From CAXSBR01 sp964236495 (lineage in GTDB: Bacteria > Actinomycetota > Actinomycetes > Mycobacteriales > Jatrophihabitantaceae), in contig CAXSBR010000001.1 in assembly GCA_964236495.1 (NCBI GenBank), forward strand, positions 248,001-312,000: DNA of 64,000 bases, in the 5' to 3' direction. Under the pieces are notes generated by a model. That model did no database searches. It was given only the letters and a program-made list of their open reading frames with translations, and was not told the DNA's origin. Shown one piece after another: positions 1 through 7,669 of this stretch (its first letter is position 1; every line of letters starts with the position of its first letter). The translations under genes were made by a program, and so were the position numbers.

Positions 1-218
1 CACACCTGGGGTGTCGTCATCGCCGGCGCCATCCCGGTCAGGTCGAAGAAGTCCACCTCGAACGGATCGGCCAGCGTGGCGGCGTACATGTCCCAGTCAT
101 GAAGATCCAGGCCGCGCCCGAAGCGCAACATGACCTCCGATACCTGTTGCCGGTCCCACAGTTGCTGCACCATCTGCTCGGTGGTCAGTGGTGCGGTGGT
201 CGGCGTTGTCGCCGTCAT
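1..218 (-). CDS. SnoaL-like (NTF2-like) protein, C-terminus off the window
   Basis: The visible 72 residues start at an ATG read from 218 with an AGGAG about 8 nt upstream. They contain a short Thr-rich N-terminus, then a first helix and an FGR(G)LDLHDWDMY segment typical of SnoaL/NTF2-like polyketide-cyclase or hydroxylase-beta-type folds. Members of this fold act as small isomerases, dehydratases or accessory subunits in aromatic and polyketide metabolism. The substrate cannot be read from sequence. The gene diverges from the next SnoaL-like gene at 381 and shares an intergenic region with two copies of the island operator. The 3' end lies outside the window, so length and active-site completeness are unknown. 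Confidence 0.75.
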   Translation of the reverse strand, partial: MTATTPTTAPLTTEQMVQQLWDRQQVSEVMLRFGRGLDLHDWDMYAATLADPFEVDFFDLTGMAPAMTTPQV

Positions 219-262
219 GGCGGGCTCCTGTCCAGGATGGAAGAACGTGGTTTGCCGGAGCG

Positions 263-278
263 TATGTGTATGCAGTTT
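263..278. promoter_or_regulatory. Degenerate copy of the ACTGTATRCAGT operator
   Basis: TGTATGCAGTTT matches the right arm and core of the palindrome seen at 330, 3499 and 33124; the left arm is degraded. It lies about 45 bp upstream of the minus-strand SnoaL-like gene. The flanking TTTGACCGTCAAGAG resembles the text after the operator at 33124, which supports common origin. Binding by the adjacent FCD/GntR regulator is inferred. Confidence 0.5.
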
Positions 279-329
279 GACCGTCAAGAGGTAAACGAGC
301 CAACAGATCGACCATTGCGGTCTTGTTTC

Positions 330-345
330 GAACTGCATACAGTTC
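330..345. promoter_or_regulatory. Palindromic operator GAACTG-CATA-CAGTTC
   Basis: Six-bp perfect arms (GAACTG/CAGTTC) flank a 4-bp centre, 35 bp before the ATG at 381. The same palindrome recurs at 3499-3510 and 33124-33139. A TG(T/C)AT(A/G)CA core is the kind of site used by FCD-type GntR regulators, and such a regulator is encoded at 2639-3424. Confidence 0.65.
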
Positions 346-380
346 AGCCAAATCCCGCTCGCCTTTGAAGGGAACCGACC

Positions 381-734
381 ATGAGCCACGACGTTGCCGC
401 AGCCTTCGCCAGCATCGACTCCTTCGATCCAGACAAGTTCGTGGAGCACCTCACACCCGACGTCGTCTTCCGCTTCGGCAATGGTGATCCGGTCAAGGGT
501 CGGCAAGCAGTACACGAAGCTGTGACCGGCTTCTTCTCCACGATCGACGGGCTCACCCATAATCTGTTGCACGTCTACGAAGACGGCGACACCGCGATCG
601 CCAAAATCGACGTGGAGTACCTGCTCAAGGACGGCCGGCGCGTCACTGTGCCCAACGCCGACATCCTTGTCTACGACGGCGACCTGGTGAGCGACTGGCA
701 GATCTACATCGACCTTGCTCCTTTGTTCGCCTGA
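381..734 (+). CDS. SnoaL-like domain protein (nuclear transport factor 2 fold)
   Basis: This 117-residue protein has one SnoaL-like alpha+beta barrel from end to end. Recognisable pieces are an N-terminal helix (SIDSFDPDKFVEHLTPDVVF), a KGRQAVHEAVTGFF helix and alternating strands ending in VSDWQIYIDLAPLF. The length is normal for a single-domain member. The start has GAAGGGA upstream and sits 35 bp after a palindromic operator. Only 6 nt separate it from the extradiol dioxygenase gene, so the two are probably co-transcribed and it likely acts on an intermediate of that pathway. The precise reaction (isomerase, dehydratase or hydroxylase accessory) cannot be told. Confidence 0.8.
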   Translation: MSHDVAAAFASIDSFDPDKFVEHLTPDVVFRFGNGDPVKGRQAVHEAVTGFFSTIDGLTHNLLHVYEDGDTAIAKIDVEYLLKDGRRVTVPNADILVYDGDLVSDWQIYIDLAPLFA

Positions 735-740
735 GCGCAG

Positions 741-1643
741 ATGATCACTCTTACCGACATCGCCTACGTCCGCTCGGGAGTTGCTGATCTCGACGCCGCC
801 GTCGGCTTCGCCACCGACATCGTCGGGTTGGAACGGGCGGCACCGACCGAGCCCGGAGTCGCGCACCTGCGCGCCGATGCCCGGCATCACTGCCTGGCGC
901 TGGTCGAAGGCCCGTCGGGCATCATCGCCTCGGCGTTCACGGTGGCCGATTCCGACGCACTCGCGCTGGCCGAAACCGAGCTCGAGCACGCCGGCTTCAG
1001 CGTCCGACGCGGCGCGGTCGACGAGGCCCGCTCTCGGCGGGTGCGCGAGTTCATCGGCTTCGACGACCCGTTCGGCAACCGGCTGGAACTGGTTACTCAG
1101 CAGGAGATGATCACTCGGCCGGTTGCGTTCAACCGCACGGCCGGAATCACCGAGTTCGGCCATCTGTGCCTGGACGCCCCTGACGTCCACGAGGCGTACC
1201 GCTTCTGGAACACCCGCTTCAATGCGCGGGTGTCGGACTGGATCGGCGATGCCGCTTGCCTGATGCGCATCGATCCGGTGCATCACAAGCTGGCTGTGTT
1301 CAAGGGTGACGAGCCGGGGCTGTGCCACATGAACTTTCAGGTGGAAACAATCGACGACGTCATGCGCAACTGGCACTTCCTGGTCGACCACGGCGTGACG
1401 ATCGAGCAGGGACCGGGCCGGCACCCGCAGTCCACGGCCGTGTTCCTGTACTTCCTGGGACCCGAAGGCTTCACCTACGAGTACTCCTTCGGCGTGCGCC
1501 GGATCGAGGACGAGGCGGCGTGGACGCCGCGAACCTTCGATCCAGGCGAGCCGGGATCGATCGACATGTGGCTGGGGCCGGTCAAGCGGGTGTCCACCCA
1601 GAAGCAGCTGCGGCCCGAGAGCATAGGAGTGCACAACTCGTGA
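741..1643 (+). CDS. Class I extradiol (VOC) ring-cleavage dioxygenase
   Basis: The 300-residue, two-domain protein matches the size of 2,3-dihydroxybiphenyl 1,2-dioxygenase-type enzymes, which cleave a catechol ring next to the hydroxyl pair using Fe(II) or Mn(II). The catalytic C-terminal VOC domain has the metal triad H141 (GHLCLD), H196 (CHMNF) and E247 (TYEYS). The conserved second-sphere histidines appear as HHKLAVF (181-182) and GRH (228). The N-terminal domain (1-125) is the usual metal-free VOC copy. The stop overlaps the GTG of the following hydrolase, which is the expected partner for the ring-fission product. The natural catechol is unknown. Confidence 0.9.
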   Translation: MITLTDIAYVRSGVADLDAAVGFATDIVGLERAAPTEPGVAHLRADARHHCLALVEGPSGIIASAFTVADSDALALAETELEHAGFSVRRGAVDEARSRRVREFIGFDDPFGNRLELVTQQEMITRPVAFNRTAGITEFGHLCLDAPDVHEAYRFWNTRFNARVSDWIGDAACLMRIDPVHHKLAVFKGDEPGLCHMNFQVETIDDVMRNWHFLVDHGVTIEQGPGRHPQSTAVFLYFLGPEGFTYEYSFGVRRIEDEAAWTPRTFDPGEPGSIDMWLGPVKRVSTQKQLRPESIGVHNS

Positions 1644-2518
1644 CGTCAGGCACCGCCACACCTCCGGCCGCTGCGCCGGCACCTGCAACAGCGGCGTCCC
1701 CGACGACGCTCGACATCGGCGGCGTGCAGACGTCAGTTATCGACACCGGCGAGCCAGAGCACCCAGTCGGTCCGCCGGTGCTGCTGCTGCACGGCTCCGG
1801 GCCCGGGGTGACAGCGACGGCAAATTGGCGTCCGGTCATACCGGCACTGCGCGCCGGCCGGCGCGTCATCGCTTTAGACCAGTTGGGCTTCGGCGGCACT
1901 GCAACCGGGGAAGCACGGACCTACGGCCGGCAGCCGTGGACCGAGCACGCCCTGGCGTTGCTGGACGAGCTGGGCCTGGACGAAGTAGACGTCATCGGCA
2001 ACTCGATGGGCGGCGCCATTGCGCTGTCGATCGCGGCGGCCCGTCCGCAGTCCGTGCGTCGGATCGTGTTGATGGGATCGATGGGCGTGGCCATGGCACT
2101 GCCGCCCGGGTTGAACACGGTGTGGGCCTACACCCCCGGTGTGGAGCAGATGCGGGAGGTGATCGGCCTGTTCGCCTACAACCGGGCGCTGATCACCGAC
2201 GACCTGGTCCAGATGCGATACCAGGCCAGCCTCGATGCACCGGTACGCGACTCGTGGAACGCCATGTTCCCCGAACCGCGCCAGCGCTGGGTGGACGACT
2301 TGGCCCTGTCCGGTGCCGAACTCGCTGCCATCGGCCAGAAAGTGCTGATGGTGCACGGCCTGGACGACAAGGTGGTGCCCTGGCGGACGTCGTCGGCCGT
2401 CCTGGCCGACCTGCTGCCGGATTGCCGGCTGCATGTGCTGTCGGGCTGCGGGCACTGGACCATGATCGAGAAAACCGCCGATTTCCTGGCCGTCGTCGAA
2501 CCGTTCCTGTCCAGCTGA
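1640..2518 (+). CDS. Alpha/beta hydrolase, meta-cleavage product (C-C) hydrolase type
   Basis: The 292-residue protein resembles DmpD/BphD/XylF hydrolases, which split the yellow ring-fission product into a carboxylic acid and 2-hydroxypenta-2,4-dienoate. The family HGSGPGVTATANW oxyanion segment is at 51-63, the nucleophile elbow GNSMGG puts Ser at 122, the acid is near D243 (HGLDDKVVP), and the histidine is H272 (GCGHW). I chose the GTG at 1640, which overlaps the dioxygenase stop as GTGA and has TAGGAGT 11 nt upstream, instead of a longer reading that would run through the dioxygenase gene. Its product would feed the hydratase encoded at 7666. Confidence 0.9.
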   Translation: MTSGTATPPAAAPAPATAASPTTLDIGGVQTSVIDTGEPEHPVGPPVLLLHGSGPGVTATANWRPVIPALRAGRRVIALDQLGFGGTATGEARTYGRQPWTEHALALLDELGLDEVDVIGNSMGGAIALSIAAARPQSVRRIVLMGSMGVAMALPPGLNTVWAYTPGVEQMREVIGLFAYNRALITDDLVQMRYQASLDAPVRDSWNAMFPEPRQRWVDDLALSGAELAAIGQKVLMVHGLDDKVVPWRTSSAVLADLLPDCRLHVLSGCGHWTMIEKTADFLAVVEPFLSS

Positions 2519-2565
2519 ACCCGTTTCGAGCTCTGCCGTCTCATGGTGGGGCCGTCGTCACCTTG

Positions 2566-2587
2566 TCCCCCGGCAGCTGACGGGGGA
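2566..2587. terminator. Candidate hairpin terminator between convergent genes
   Basis: A perfect 7-bp stem (TCCCCCG/CGGGGGA) with an 8-nt loop lies between the hydrolase gene and the convergent regulator gene. No U-run follows, as is common in GC-rich actinobacteria. Confidence 0.4.
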
Positions 2588-2638
2588 GGACTTGGTCGGC
2601 TCCCAGCGGCACGCCACGCAGCGGTGCCGCCCGGTCGG

Positions 2639-3424
2639 TCAGCTGGCCGTCTTGGTCGACGCAGCCTGCGGGCGATGGCGGATCGGCTTGCGCACCGCCA
2701 AGGCCACCGCATGCGGCACGGCCACTGGTGCGTAATCGGGCGCGCAGTCGGTGAGCACCCGCAACGCGGTGCGTTCCAGGTGGTGGGCCATCCCGTTGAG
2801 AGAGCCGAGTTCGTCACCGGCGGTGATGGCATCCAGAATCTGCGTGTGTTCGGCGTCGCCGGCCGATTGCCAGCTGTCCGGGGCGGAAAGCTGGTAGATC
2901 CGGATGTAGCGGATGGTGCGGTCGGCCAGTGCCGCCAGCTCGCGCTGCAGCGCATCGCCGACTCCGGCGGTGAACACCCGATGGAACTGGGAGTGCGCTG
3001 CGAACCAGGCGGTGAAGTCGCCCGCCTTCGAGGCACGGCGCATGGCGTTGAGCTGTTTCTTCGCCTCGGCTCTGCTGGCTGGGCTGAAGTCGCCCACCGT
3101 CATCGACACGGCGAGGGTCTCAAGCAGGATTCGACTGGCGTAGATGTCGTCGAGCTCCTGGGAGTCCAGGCCCGAGACGCGGGTGCGCTGGTTCGGCTCG
3201 ATCTCGACGAAGCCTTCCTCCTGCAGCATGCGCAGCACCTCGCGCAGGGGCGTCCGGCTGATACCCAACTGCTCGGCGAGCGACACCTGCGACAGCTTCG
3301 TGCCCGGTTCCAGCGTTCCGTCCAGAATGCATTCGCGAAGGTAGGCGTGGACGTAGGGGATTGCCTGCCTTGCTTCCAGCACGTCGACCCTGCGTATCCC
3401 CGGTACCAGCAGCGTTCGTGCCAT
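2639..3424 (-). CDS. GntR-family regulator, FCD (FadR/VanR) subfamily
   Basis: This is a 261-residue transcription factor. Its N-terminal winged helix-turn-helix carries the classic LAEQLGISRTPLREVL recognition helix and wing, followed by an all-helical FCD ligand domain with the usual histidine/acidic metal or carboxylate site (HSQFH and nearby residues). FCD regulators commonly sense organic acids or pathway intermediates and repress catabolic genes. I prefer the ATG at 3424, which has AAAGGA 8 nt upstream, over the in-frame ATG at 3448. It diverges from the catabolic operon beginning at 3518, and the palindrome at 3499-3510 sits between them, so autoregulation and control of the operon are likely. 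Confidence 0.88.
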   Translation of the reverse strand: MARTLLVPGIRRVDVLEARQAIPYVHAYLRECILDGTLEPGTKLSQVSLAEQLGISRTPLREVLRMLQEEGFVEIEPNQRTRVSGLDSQELDDIYASRILLETLAVSMTVGDFSPASRAEAKKQLNAMRRASKAGDFTAWFAAHSQFHRVFTAGVGDALQRELAALADRTIRYIRIYQLSAPDSWQSAGDAEHTQILDAITAGDELGSLNGMAHHLERTALRVLTDCAPDYAPVAVPHAVALAVRKPIRHRPQAASTKTAS

Positions 3425-3498
3425 GGCGTTGATCCTTTCACGACCCATCGACCTCGATGCCCGTATCGAGTTCGCCGCCTGCTTGACTCGAGCCGGAA

Positions 3499-3510
3499 AC
3501 TGTATACAGT
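3499..3510. promoter_or_regulatory. Perfect palindromic operator ACTGTATACAGT
   Basis: A perfect 12-bp palindrome lies in the divergent region between the GntR-type regulator and the operon starting at 3518. It ends only 7 nt before the GTG start and no ribosome-binding site is present, so the operon mRNA is probably leaderless and the operator overlaps the promoter core. This is the best copy of the site found at 330 and 33124. Confidence 0.7.
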
Positions 3511-3517
3511 CTGCTGC

Positions 3518-3910
3518 GTGACGACACTACCGGCCGACGGACCCGAACCGGCGGATCTGTCTGTTCTGTTGTCGCGCGAATACTGGCTGATTCTGTCGAC
3601 GCCGGTGGCATCGACTTCCAAACAGGCGATCGACGCGCTGGTGCAGGAGCACGTGCAGTGGTTGCTCAGGCTGGAGCGGGACGGAGTTCTGTTCGTATCC
3701 GGACCATTGCTGGACGGCCCGGATGTGGGCCCGGGCTCAGGGGTAACGGTGCTGCGAGCTGCTGACCGAGGTGCCGCGCACGCCATCGCGGAGCAGGATC
3801 CGTTCGTCCGGGCAGGGTTGAGAACGTTCGTCGTCTACCGGTGGCAACTCAACGAGGGAAGCGTGTCTATGCGTATTTCACTGGGCACCGGTCGTTACGA
3901 GTGGGCCTGA
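3518..3910 (+). CDS. YCII-related (muconolactone-isomerase-like) small protein
   Basis: The 130-residue protein has a YCII-type ferredoxin-like fold. An initial strand (REYWLILSTPV) leads to a helix (AIDALVQEHVQWLLRLERDG), the VLFVSGPLLDG segment and the C-terminal DPFVRAGLRTFVVYRWQLNEG. YCII proteins are small dimeric alpha/beta-barrel enzymes or accessory proteins, and in catabolic operons they may isomerise or hydrolyse lactones. The GTG start follows the operator by 7 nt with no Shine-Dalgarno, which suggests a leaderless message. It is the first gene of a nine-gene operon, and the next gene begins 1 nt after its stop. Confidence 0.75.
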   Translation: MTTLPADGPEPADLSVLLSREYWLILSTPVASTSKQAIDALVQEHVQWLLRLERDGVLFVSGPLLDGPDVGPGSGVTVLRAADRGAAHAIAEQDPFVRAGLRTFVVYRWQLNEGSVSMRISLGTGRYEWA

Positions 3911-3911
3911 C

Positions 3912-4808
3912 ATGTCAATCTCCACCGTCGGGGTGATCGGACTGGGCAAGATGGGCCTGCCCATCGCCTGCAACCTGATCGAACGCGGCTTCCAGGTGGT
4001 CGGGTACCGCCGGCACAGCTCGCCGGAGCTGGTGGCCGCGGGTGGTGTGCTGGCCGAATCGCCGGCCGACGTCGCGGCGCAGGCTGACGTCCTGCTCTCG
4101 ATCCTGCCCGACGTCCAGGCTGTGGACGACGTCGTGGGCGACAGTGAGCACGGCACGCTGAGCACACTGCGCCCGGGCACCGTGCACATCGAGATGAGCA
4201 CGATCGACGTCGAGTCCAAACGCCGGATTCGCGACCGAGTACGTCAGCACGGCGGTGAGCTGCTCGACTGTCCGATCAGCGGTAGTCCGGGAATGGTGGC
4301 ACCGCGGCTGGCGACGACGTTCGTGTCCGGCGCGCAAGCGAGCATCGACGAGGTCACTTCGGTGCTGGACGCGATCTCGGGTCGGTGGGTCTATTCGGGT
4401 GAGTTCGGGTCGGCCACCCATCTGAAGTACATCACCAACATGCTCGTCGCCGTCCACACGGTCGCCACGGCTGAGGCACTGGTGATGGCTCGACGCAGCG
4501 GGCTGGACCTCGATCTCGTGCAGCGCAGCATCGAGAACTCGATCGGCGGATCGGCTATCTGGAAACAGCGCGCACCGATGATGCGTGAGCGCGCGTGGAG
4601 TCCGGCTCCCGGGCCCATCGACACGCTGCACGCCATCCTCGATCAGATCGAAAGCCACGCCGGCAGCCTCGAGCTGACTACGCCGGTCTTCGCCTCGGCC
4701 AAATCCGTATTCGACAGGGCGGTGGCGCAGGGGTGGGGGCAGCTCGACATCTCCGCGGTGCACGACCAGATCTCCGGGGACCCGTTGCCCGGACTAGGAG
4801 AGCAGTGA
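3912..4808 (+). CDS. NAD(P)-dependent beta-hydroxyacid dehydrogenase (3-hydroxyisobutyrate dehydrogenase family)
   Basis: The protein has 298 residues. The N-terminal Rossmann domain opens with VGVIGLGKMGLPIA (GxGxxG, 6-19). The substrate-binding segment is STIDVES (96-102), the DCPISGSPGMVA motif follows (119-130), and the family's catalytic lysine is K172 in GSATHLKYITNM. The all-alpha C-terminal domain is complete. The family oxidises 3-hydroxyacids or reduces semialdehydes such as tartronate semialdehyde. In this operon it probably handles a short hydroxyacid or semialdehyde released after ring cleavage. The substrate is not predictable from sequence. Confidence 0.85.
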   Translation: MSISTVGVIGLGKMGLPIACNLIERGFQVVGYRRHSSPELVAAGGVLAESPADVAAQADVLLSILPDVQAVDDVVGDSEHGTLSTLRPGTVHIEMSTIDVESKRRIRDRVRQHGGELLDCPISGSPGMVAPRLATTFVSGAQASIDEVTSVLDAISGRWVYSGEFGSATHLKYITNMLVAVHTVATAEALVMARRSGLDLDLVQRSIENSIGGSAIWKQRAPMMRERAWSPAPGPIDTLHAILDQIESHAGSLELTTPVFASAKSVFDRAVAQGWGQLDISAVHDQISGDPLPGLGEQ

Positions 4809-4810
4809 CG

Positions 4811-5686
4811 ATGTGGTCCTTGGCGACTTACCAGGCGGGCGACACGATCGCGCCCGCGATCCTGCTTGCCGACGGCACCCTTGTCGCACCGCCGGAGCTC
4901 AAGCGGTGGGCCGGCGTGCTGGAGATCCTCGACGACTGGACTGAGGCTGTCGACGTCCTCACCGGTCTGGCGCTCGACGGCGCGCCGGTCGTCGAGTACG
5001 ACAAGCTGCTGGCCCCCATCCGCTGGCCACGCAAGGTCATCTGCGCCGGGGTCAACTATCGGCGCCACATCCGCGAGATGGGCGGAGAGGTCCCCGGACC
5101 GGACTGGACGCCGTTCTTCTTCATGAAGCCGCCCACCACCACGGTGATCGGCCCGACCGACGCCATCACGCTGCACGCGGCCGACTCCGCCCGCTACGAC
5201 TGGGAGGCCGAACTGGCCGTGGTGATCGGGATCGGCGGTCGCGACATCGCCGTCGAGAACGCGTTGAGCCATGTCGCGGGCTACTGCGTCGCCAACGACG
5301 TCACCGCGCGGGGCAACCACAAGCGGACCACCGTACCCATCGAGGCCTTCGTCTACGACTGGTTCGCCGCCAAAGCCATCGACCAGTCGCTGCCCCTGGG
5401 CCCAGGCGTCACCCCCGCCTTCCTGGTGGATGATCCGCAGGACCTGCACATGCGGCTGTGGGTGAACGGCGAGCTCCAGCAGGACGAGTCGACGTCGGAC
5501 ATGATCTGCAGCGTCGCCGAAATCATCGCCGCCGCCAGCAAAATCGTGACGCTGGAACCCGGCGACGTCATTCCGACCGGCACTCCGTCGGGCGTTGGCG
5601 CTGGGCGCGGGCTGTTCCTGTCCGCCGGCGACGTCGTACGCACGACCATCGACGGCCTGGGCACCCTGGAAAATTCCATCCGCTGA
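4811..5686 (+). CDS. Fumarylacetoacetate hydrolase (FAH) family protein
   Basis: The 291-residue protein has the FAH fold. The core motif VICAGVNYRRHIREMG is followed by the metal-binding set around YDWEAELAVVIG and CVANDVTARG, and the C-terminal VIPTGTPSGVGAGRG loop is intact. Family members hydrolyse C-C bonds of beta-diketo acids, decarboxylate, or isomerise catabolic enol acids, with Mg2+ or Ca2+ bound by acidic residues. The ATG at 4811 is 10 nt after AGGAG. A GTG at 4805 overlapping the previous stop is an in-frame alternative. It is the second enzyme in the island able to process ring-fission products, besides the alpha/beta hydrolase. Confidence 0.88.
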   Translation: MWSLATYQAGDTIAPAILLADGTLVAPPELKRWAGVLEILDDWTEAVDVLTGLALDGAPVVEYDKLLAPIRWPRKVICAGVNYRRHIREMGGEVPGPDWTPFFFMKPPTTTVIGPTDAITLHAADSARYDWEAELAVVIGIGGRDIAVENALSHVAGYCVANDVTARGNHKRTTVPIEAFVYDWFAAKAIDQSLPLGPGVTPAFLVDDPQDLHMRLWVNGELQQDESTSDMICSVAEIIAAASKIVTLEPGDVIPTGTPSGVGAGRGLFLSAGDVVRTTIDGLGTLENSIR

Positions 5687-5703
5687 CCAAGAGAGGCACC
5701 GCA

Positions 5704-6174
5704 ATGATCTATGTGTCACACGTCCGCCCGGTGAACGTGCCCGGCGAGCCGCACCTCACTCGGGCGGCGGTCTGGGACGGGCTGGTCCTCAAGGCCAACA
5801 ACGCCCTGCCCTTCGTGCCCAGCATGACGTTCTGCAACGTCGTGGACCGGATCAGCGACACGGTGTTCGACCGGGAGATCGACTTCCGTGGCCAGCGGTT
5901 CACCGAGCGCATCACGCTGCAGGAGCCCAACCGGGTGATCTTCACCCGCATCGCCGGTCCGGTGTTGGGCACCATCGGCAACGAGGTCGAAGGCGACGAC
6001 GACAATCTCTCGCTGCGATTCTCCTTCGCGCTACTGGTGCAGGACGCCGAGGGCGGGTCAGCCGCCGAGCAGGAGTACGCCGACTCGATGACCGGCGATT
6101 ACCTCAAGGCCGTGGAAGCCACCCTGACCGCCATGCGGCGGATTGCGGCGCAAAACCAGACGGTGTCGGCATGA
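5704..6174 (+). CDS. AtaL-like SRPBCC protein (DUF1857)
   Basis: The 156-residue protein matches the AtaL/DUF1857 branch of the SRPBCC (Bet v 1-like) fold. Features are MIYVSHVRPVNVPG at the start, RAAVWDGLVLKANNALPFVP as the first helix, FRGQRFTERITL in the central sheet, and a long C-terminal helix. SRPBCC proteins enclose hydrophobic ligands, and some act as aromatases or cyclases. AtaL itself is known from a fungal toxin cluster and has no settled function. The start has GAGAGG upstream. The last base pairs overlap the next gene (ATGA), indicating translational coupling with the SDR. Confidence 0.8.
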   Translation: MIYVSHVRPVNVPGEPHLTRAAVWDGLVLKANNALPFVPSMTFCNVVDRISDTVFDREIDFRGQRFTERITLQEPNRVIFTRIAGPVLGTIGNEVEGDDDNLSLRFSFALLVQDAEGGSAAEQEYADSMTGDYLKAVEATLTAMRRIAAQNQTVSA

Positions 6175-6917
6175 GCGGGCGGTTGGACGGGCGGGTCGCC
6201 GTCGTCACCGGCGCCGCGAACGGCATTGGTCGCGCGTACGCCAACCGGCTGGCTGCCGACGGAGCGACGATCGCGGTGCTTGATGTCGCCGACGGCACGC
6301 AGATCGTCGCCGAGCTGGAAGCAGCCGGTGCGAAGGCCGCCTCCTTCGTTGTTGACCTGGCCGACCCGGACCAGGTCAGCGAGGCGGCGCGGCAGGTCAG
6401 CGCCACCCTGGGCGATGCCCACATCCTGATCAACAACGCCGGCATCTATCCCAACCAGTCCTTCGACGACATGCAGATCGAGGACTGGCGGCGGATGTTC
6501 GCCGTGAACGTCGAATCGATGTTCCTGACCAGCAAGGCCTTCGCGCCGGGTATGAAGGCGGCCGGCTGGGGTCGGATCGTGAACATGACGTCGAACTCGA
6601 TCGGACTGGTCATCCCGGGCTTCGTGCACTACATCGCCGCGAAGATGGCAGTCATCGGGCTGACTCGGGGCCTGGCCACCGAGCTGGCAGAATTCGGTAT
6701 CACCGCCAACGCCATCGGTCCGTCACTGACTCGGACGCCGAGCACCGAGCTGGGCCCGGAGATCTTCTTCGAGGTGGTGCCGCAGATGCAGGCGATCAAG
6801 CGGTTGCAACTGCCCGACGACCTCACCGGAACGCTGTCCTTCCTGGTCTCCGACGACGCCGCCTTCGTCACCGGCCAGACGTTCTACGTCGATGGCGGCC
6901 TGATCAGGTCCAGCTGA
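6171..6917 (+). CDS. Short-chain dehydrogenase/reductase
   Basis: This classical SDR of 248 residues has TGAANGIG (13-20) for cofactor binding, NNAG (88-91), and the catalytic set S141, Y154 and K158 (YIAAK). It ends in the tetramerisation segment TGQTFYVDGG. The aspartate after the second strand (LDVAD) favours NAD(H). It overlaps the preceding AtaL-like gene by 4 nt. In catabolic clusters such enzymes often dehydrogenate ring cis-dihydrodiols or alicyclic alcohols; the position here fits that role but does not prove it. Confidence 0.87.
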   Translation: MSGRLDGRVAVVTGAANGIGRAYANRLAADGATIAVLDVADGTQIVAELEAAGAKAASFVVDLADPDQVSEAARQVSATLGDAHILINNAGIYPNQSFDDMQIEDWRRMFAVNVESMFLTSKAFAPGMKAAGWGRIVNMTSNSIGLVIPGFVHYIAAKMAVIGLTRGLATELAEFGITANAIGPSLTRTPSTELGPEIFFEVVPQMQAIKRLQLPDDLTGTLSFLVSDDAAFVTGQTFYVDGGLIRSS

Positions 6918-6976
6918 GGGTTCCTGCCGCTGGTGGCCCTACTCAACGTGTCGAAACCGGAAGGCGCAGTGCAGAT

Positions 6977-7669
6977 ATGTCCGACCAGTACGGCGAGGCC
7001 CGCGAGCTTGTCGCCGCCGCTTCCACGCTGGCGGCGCTGGGCCTGGTGACCGCCTTCGGGCACGTATCCGTGCGGTCGGGCGCCGGAATGGTGGTCACGC
7101 CGGCAGCGGATCTGGCGTATGTCACCGTCGACGGACTGGTCGAGGTGGAGCTGAACGCCCAAGAGCTGCCCCGGGGCGCGCCGGCCGAGGCGTGGGCTCA
7201 CGTGGCGCTCTATCGAGCGCGCCCGGACGTGCACAGCATTGCGCGAGCGCAGCCGGCGTCGACCTTCGCCGCGGCGGCCACCGGGACGGCCATTCCGGTG
7301 CTCTACGGCCAGGCGGCGTGGCTGGGCGAGTCGGTGCCCGTGCACGACAGCGCCCACCTGCTGCGTTCGCCCGAGCGCGCCCACGCGGCCGCAGCAGCAC
7401 TGCCCGACGGGGATGCACTGTTGCTGCGGGGTAACGGAGCACTCACGGTGGGCGATACTGCAGGTCTGGCCGTTGCCCGGATGTGGTTGCTCGCTGCGCT
7501 GTGCGAGGCGTGGTTGGCCCTGGGTGCCGGCCGGGCCGACGCGGCAACGTTGACCGCCGAGGAGATCGCGAGCTGGCGGGCGGTCGGGCCCGAGTTGCTG
7601 CCACGCCTGTGGACGCATCTGCAGAACCGAGTCGGCGTTTCCATTCCAACGGACAAGGGCAGCACATGA
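6977..7669 (+). CDS. Class II aldolase/adducin-fold protein lacking the zinc histidines
   Basis: The 230-residue protein has the class II aldolase fold with FGHVSVR near residue 27 and the conserved E71. The zinc-binding HxH that normally follows RPDV is replaced by R90-A-Q92 (SIARAQP), and the third histidine in LRNHG is N153 (LLLRGNGALTVG). Fuculose-phosphate-type metal-dependent aldol cleavage is therefore doubtful. The fold also includes decarboxylases, which could still fit a ring-degradation pathway. It lies 59 nt after the SDR and overlaps the hydratase gene by 4 nt. Confidence 0.78.
   Translation: MSDQYGEARELVAAASTLAALGLVTAFGHVSVRSGAGMVVTPAADLAYVTVDGLVEVELNAQELPRGAPAEAWAHVALYRARPDVHSIARAQPASTFAAAATGTAIPVLYGQAAWLGESVPVHDSAHLLRSPERAHAAAAALPDGDALLLRGNGALTVGDTAGLAVARMWLLAALCEAWLALGAGRADAATLTAEEIASWRAVGPELLPRLWTHLQNRVGVSIPTDKGST

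Noticed and set aside
1322..1639. A 106-residue N-terminal extension of the C-C hydrolase
   Set aside because: It would overlap the dioxygenase gene, has shadow-like composition and the GTG at 1640 has a ribosome-binding site and family-typical length.
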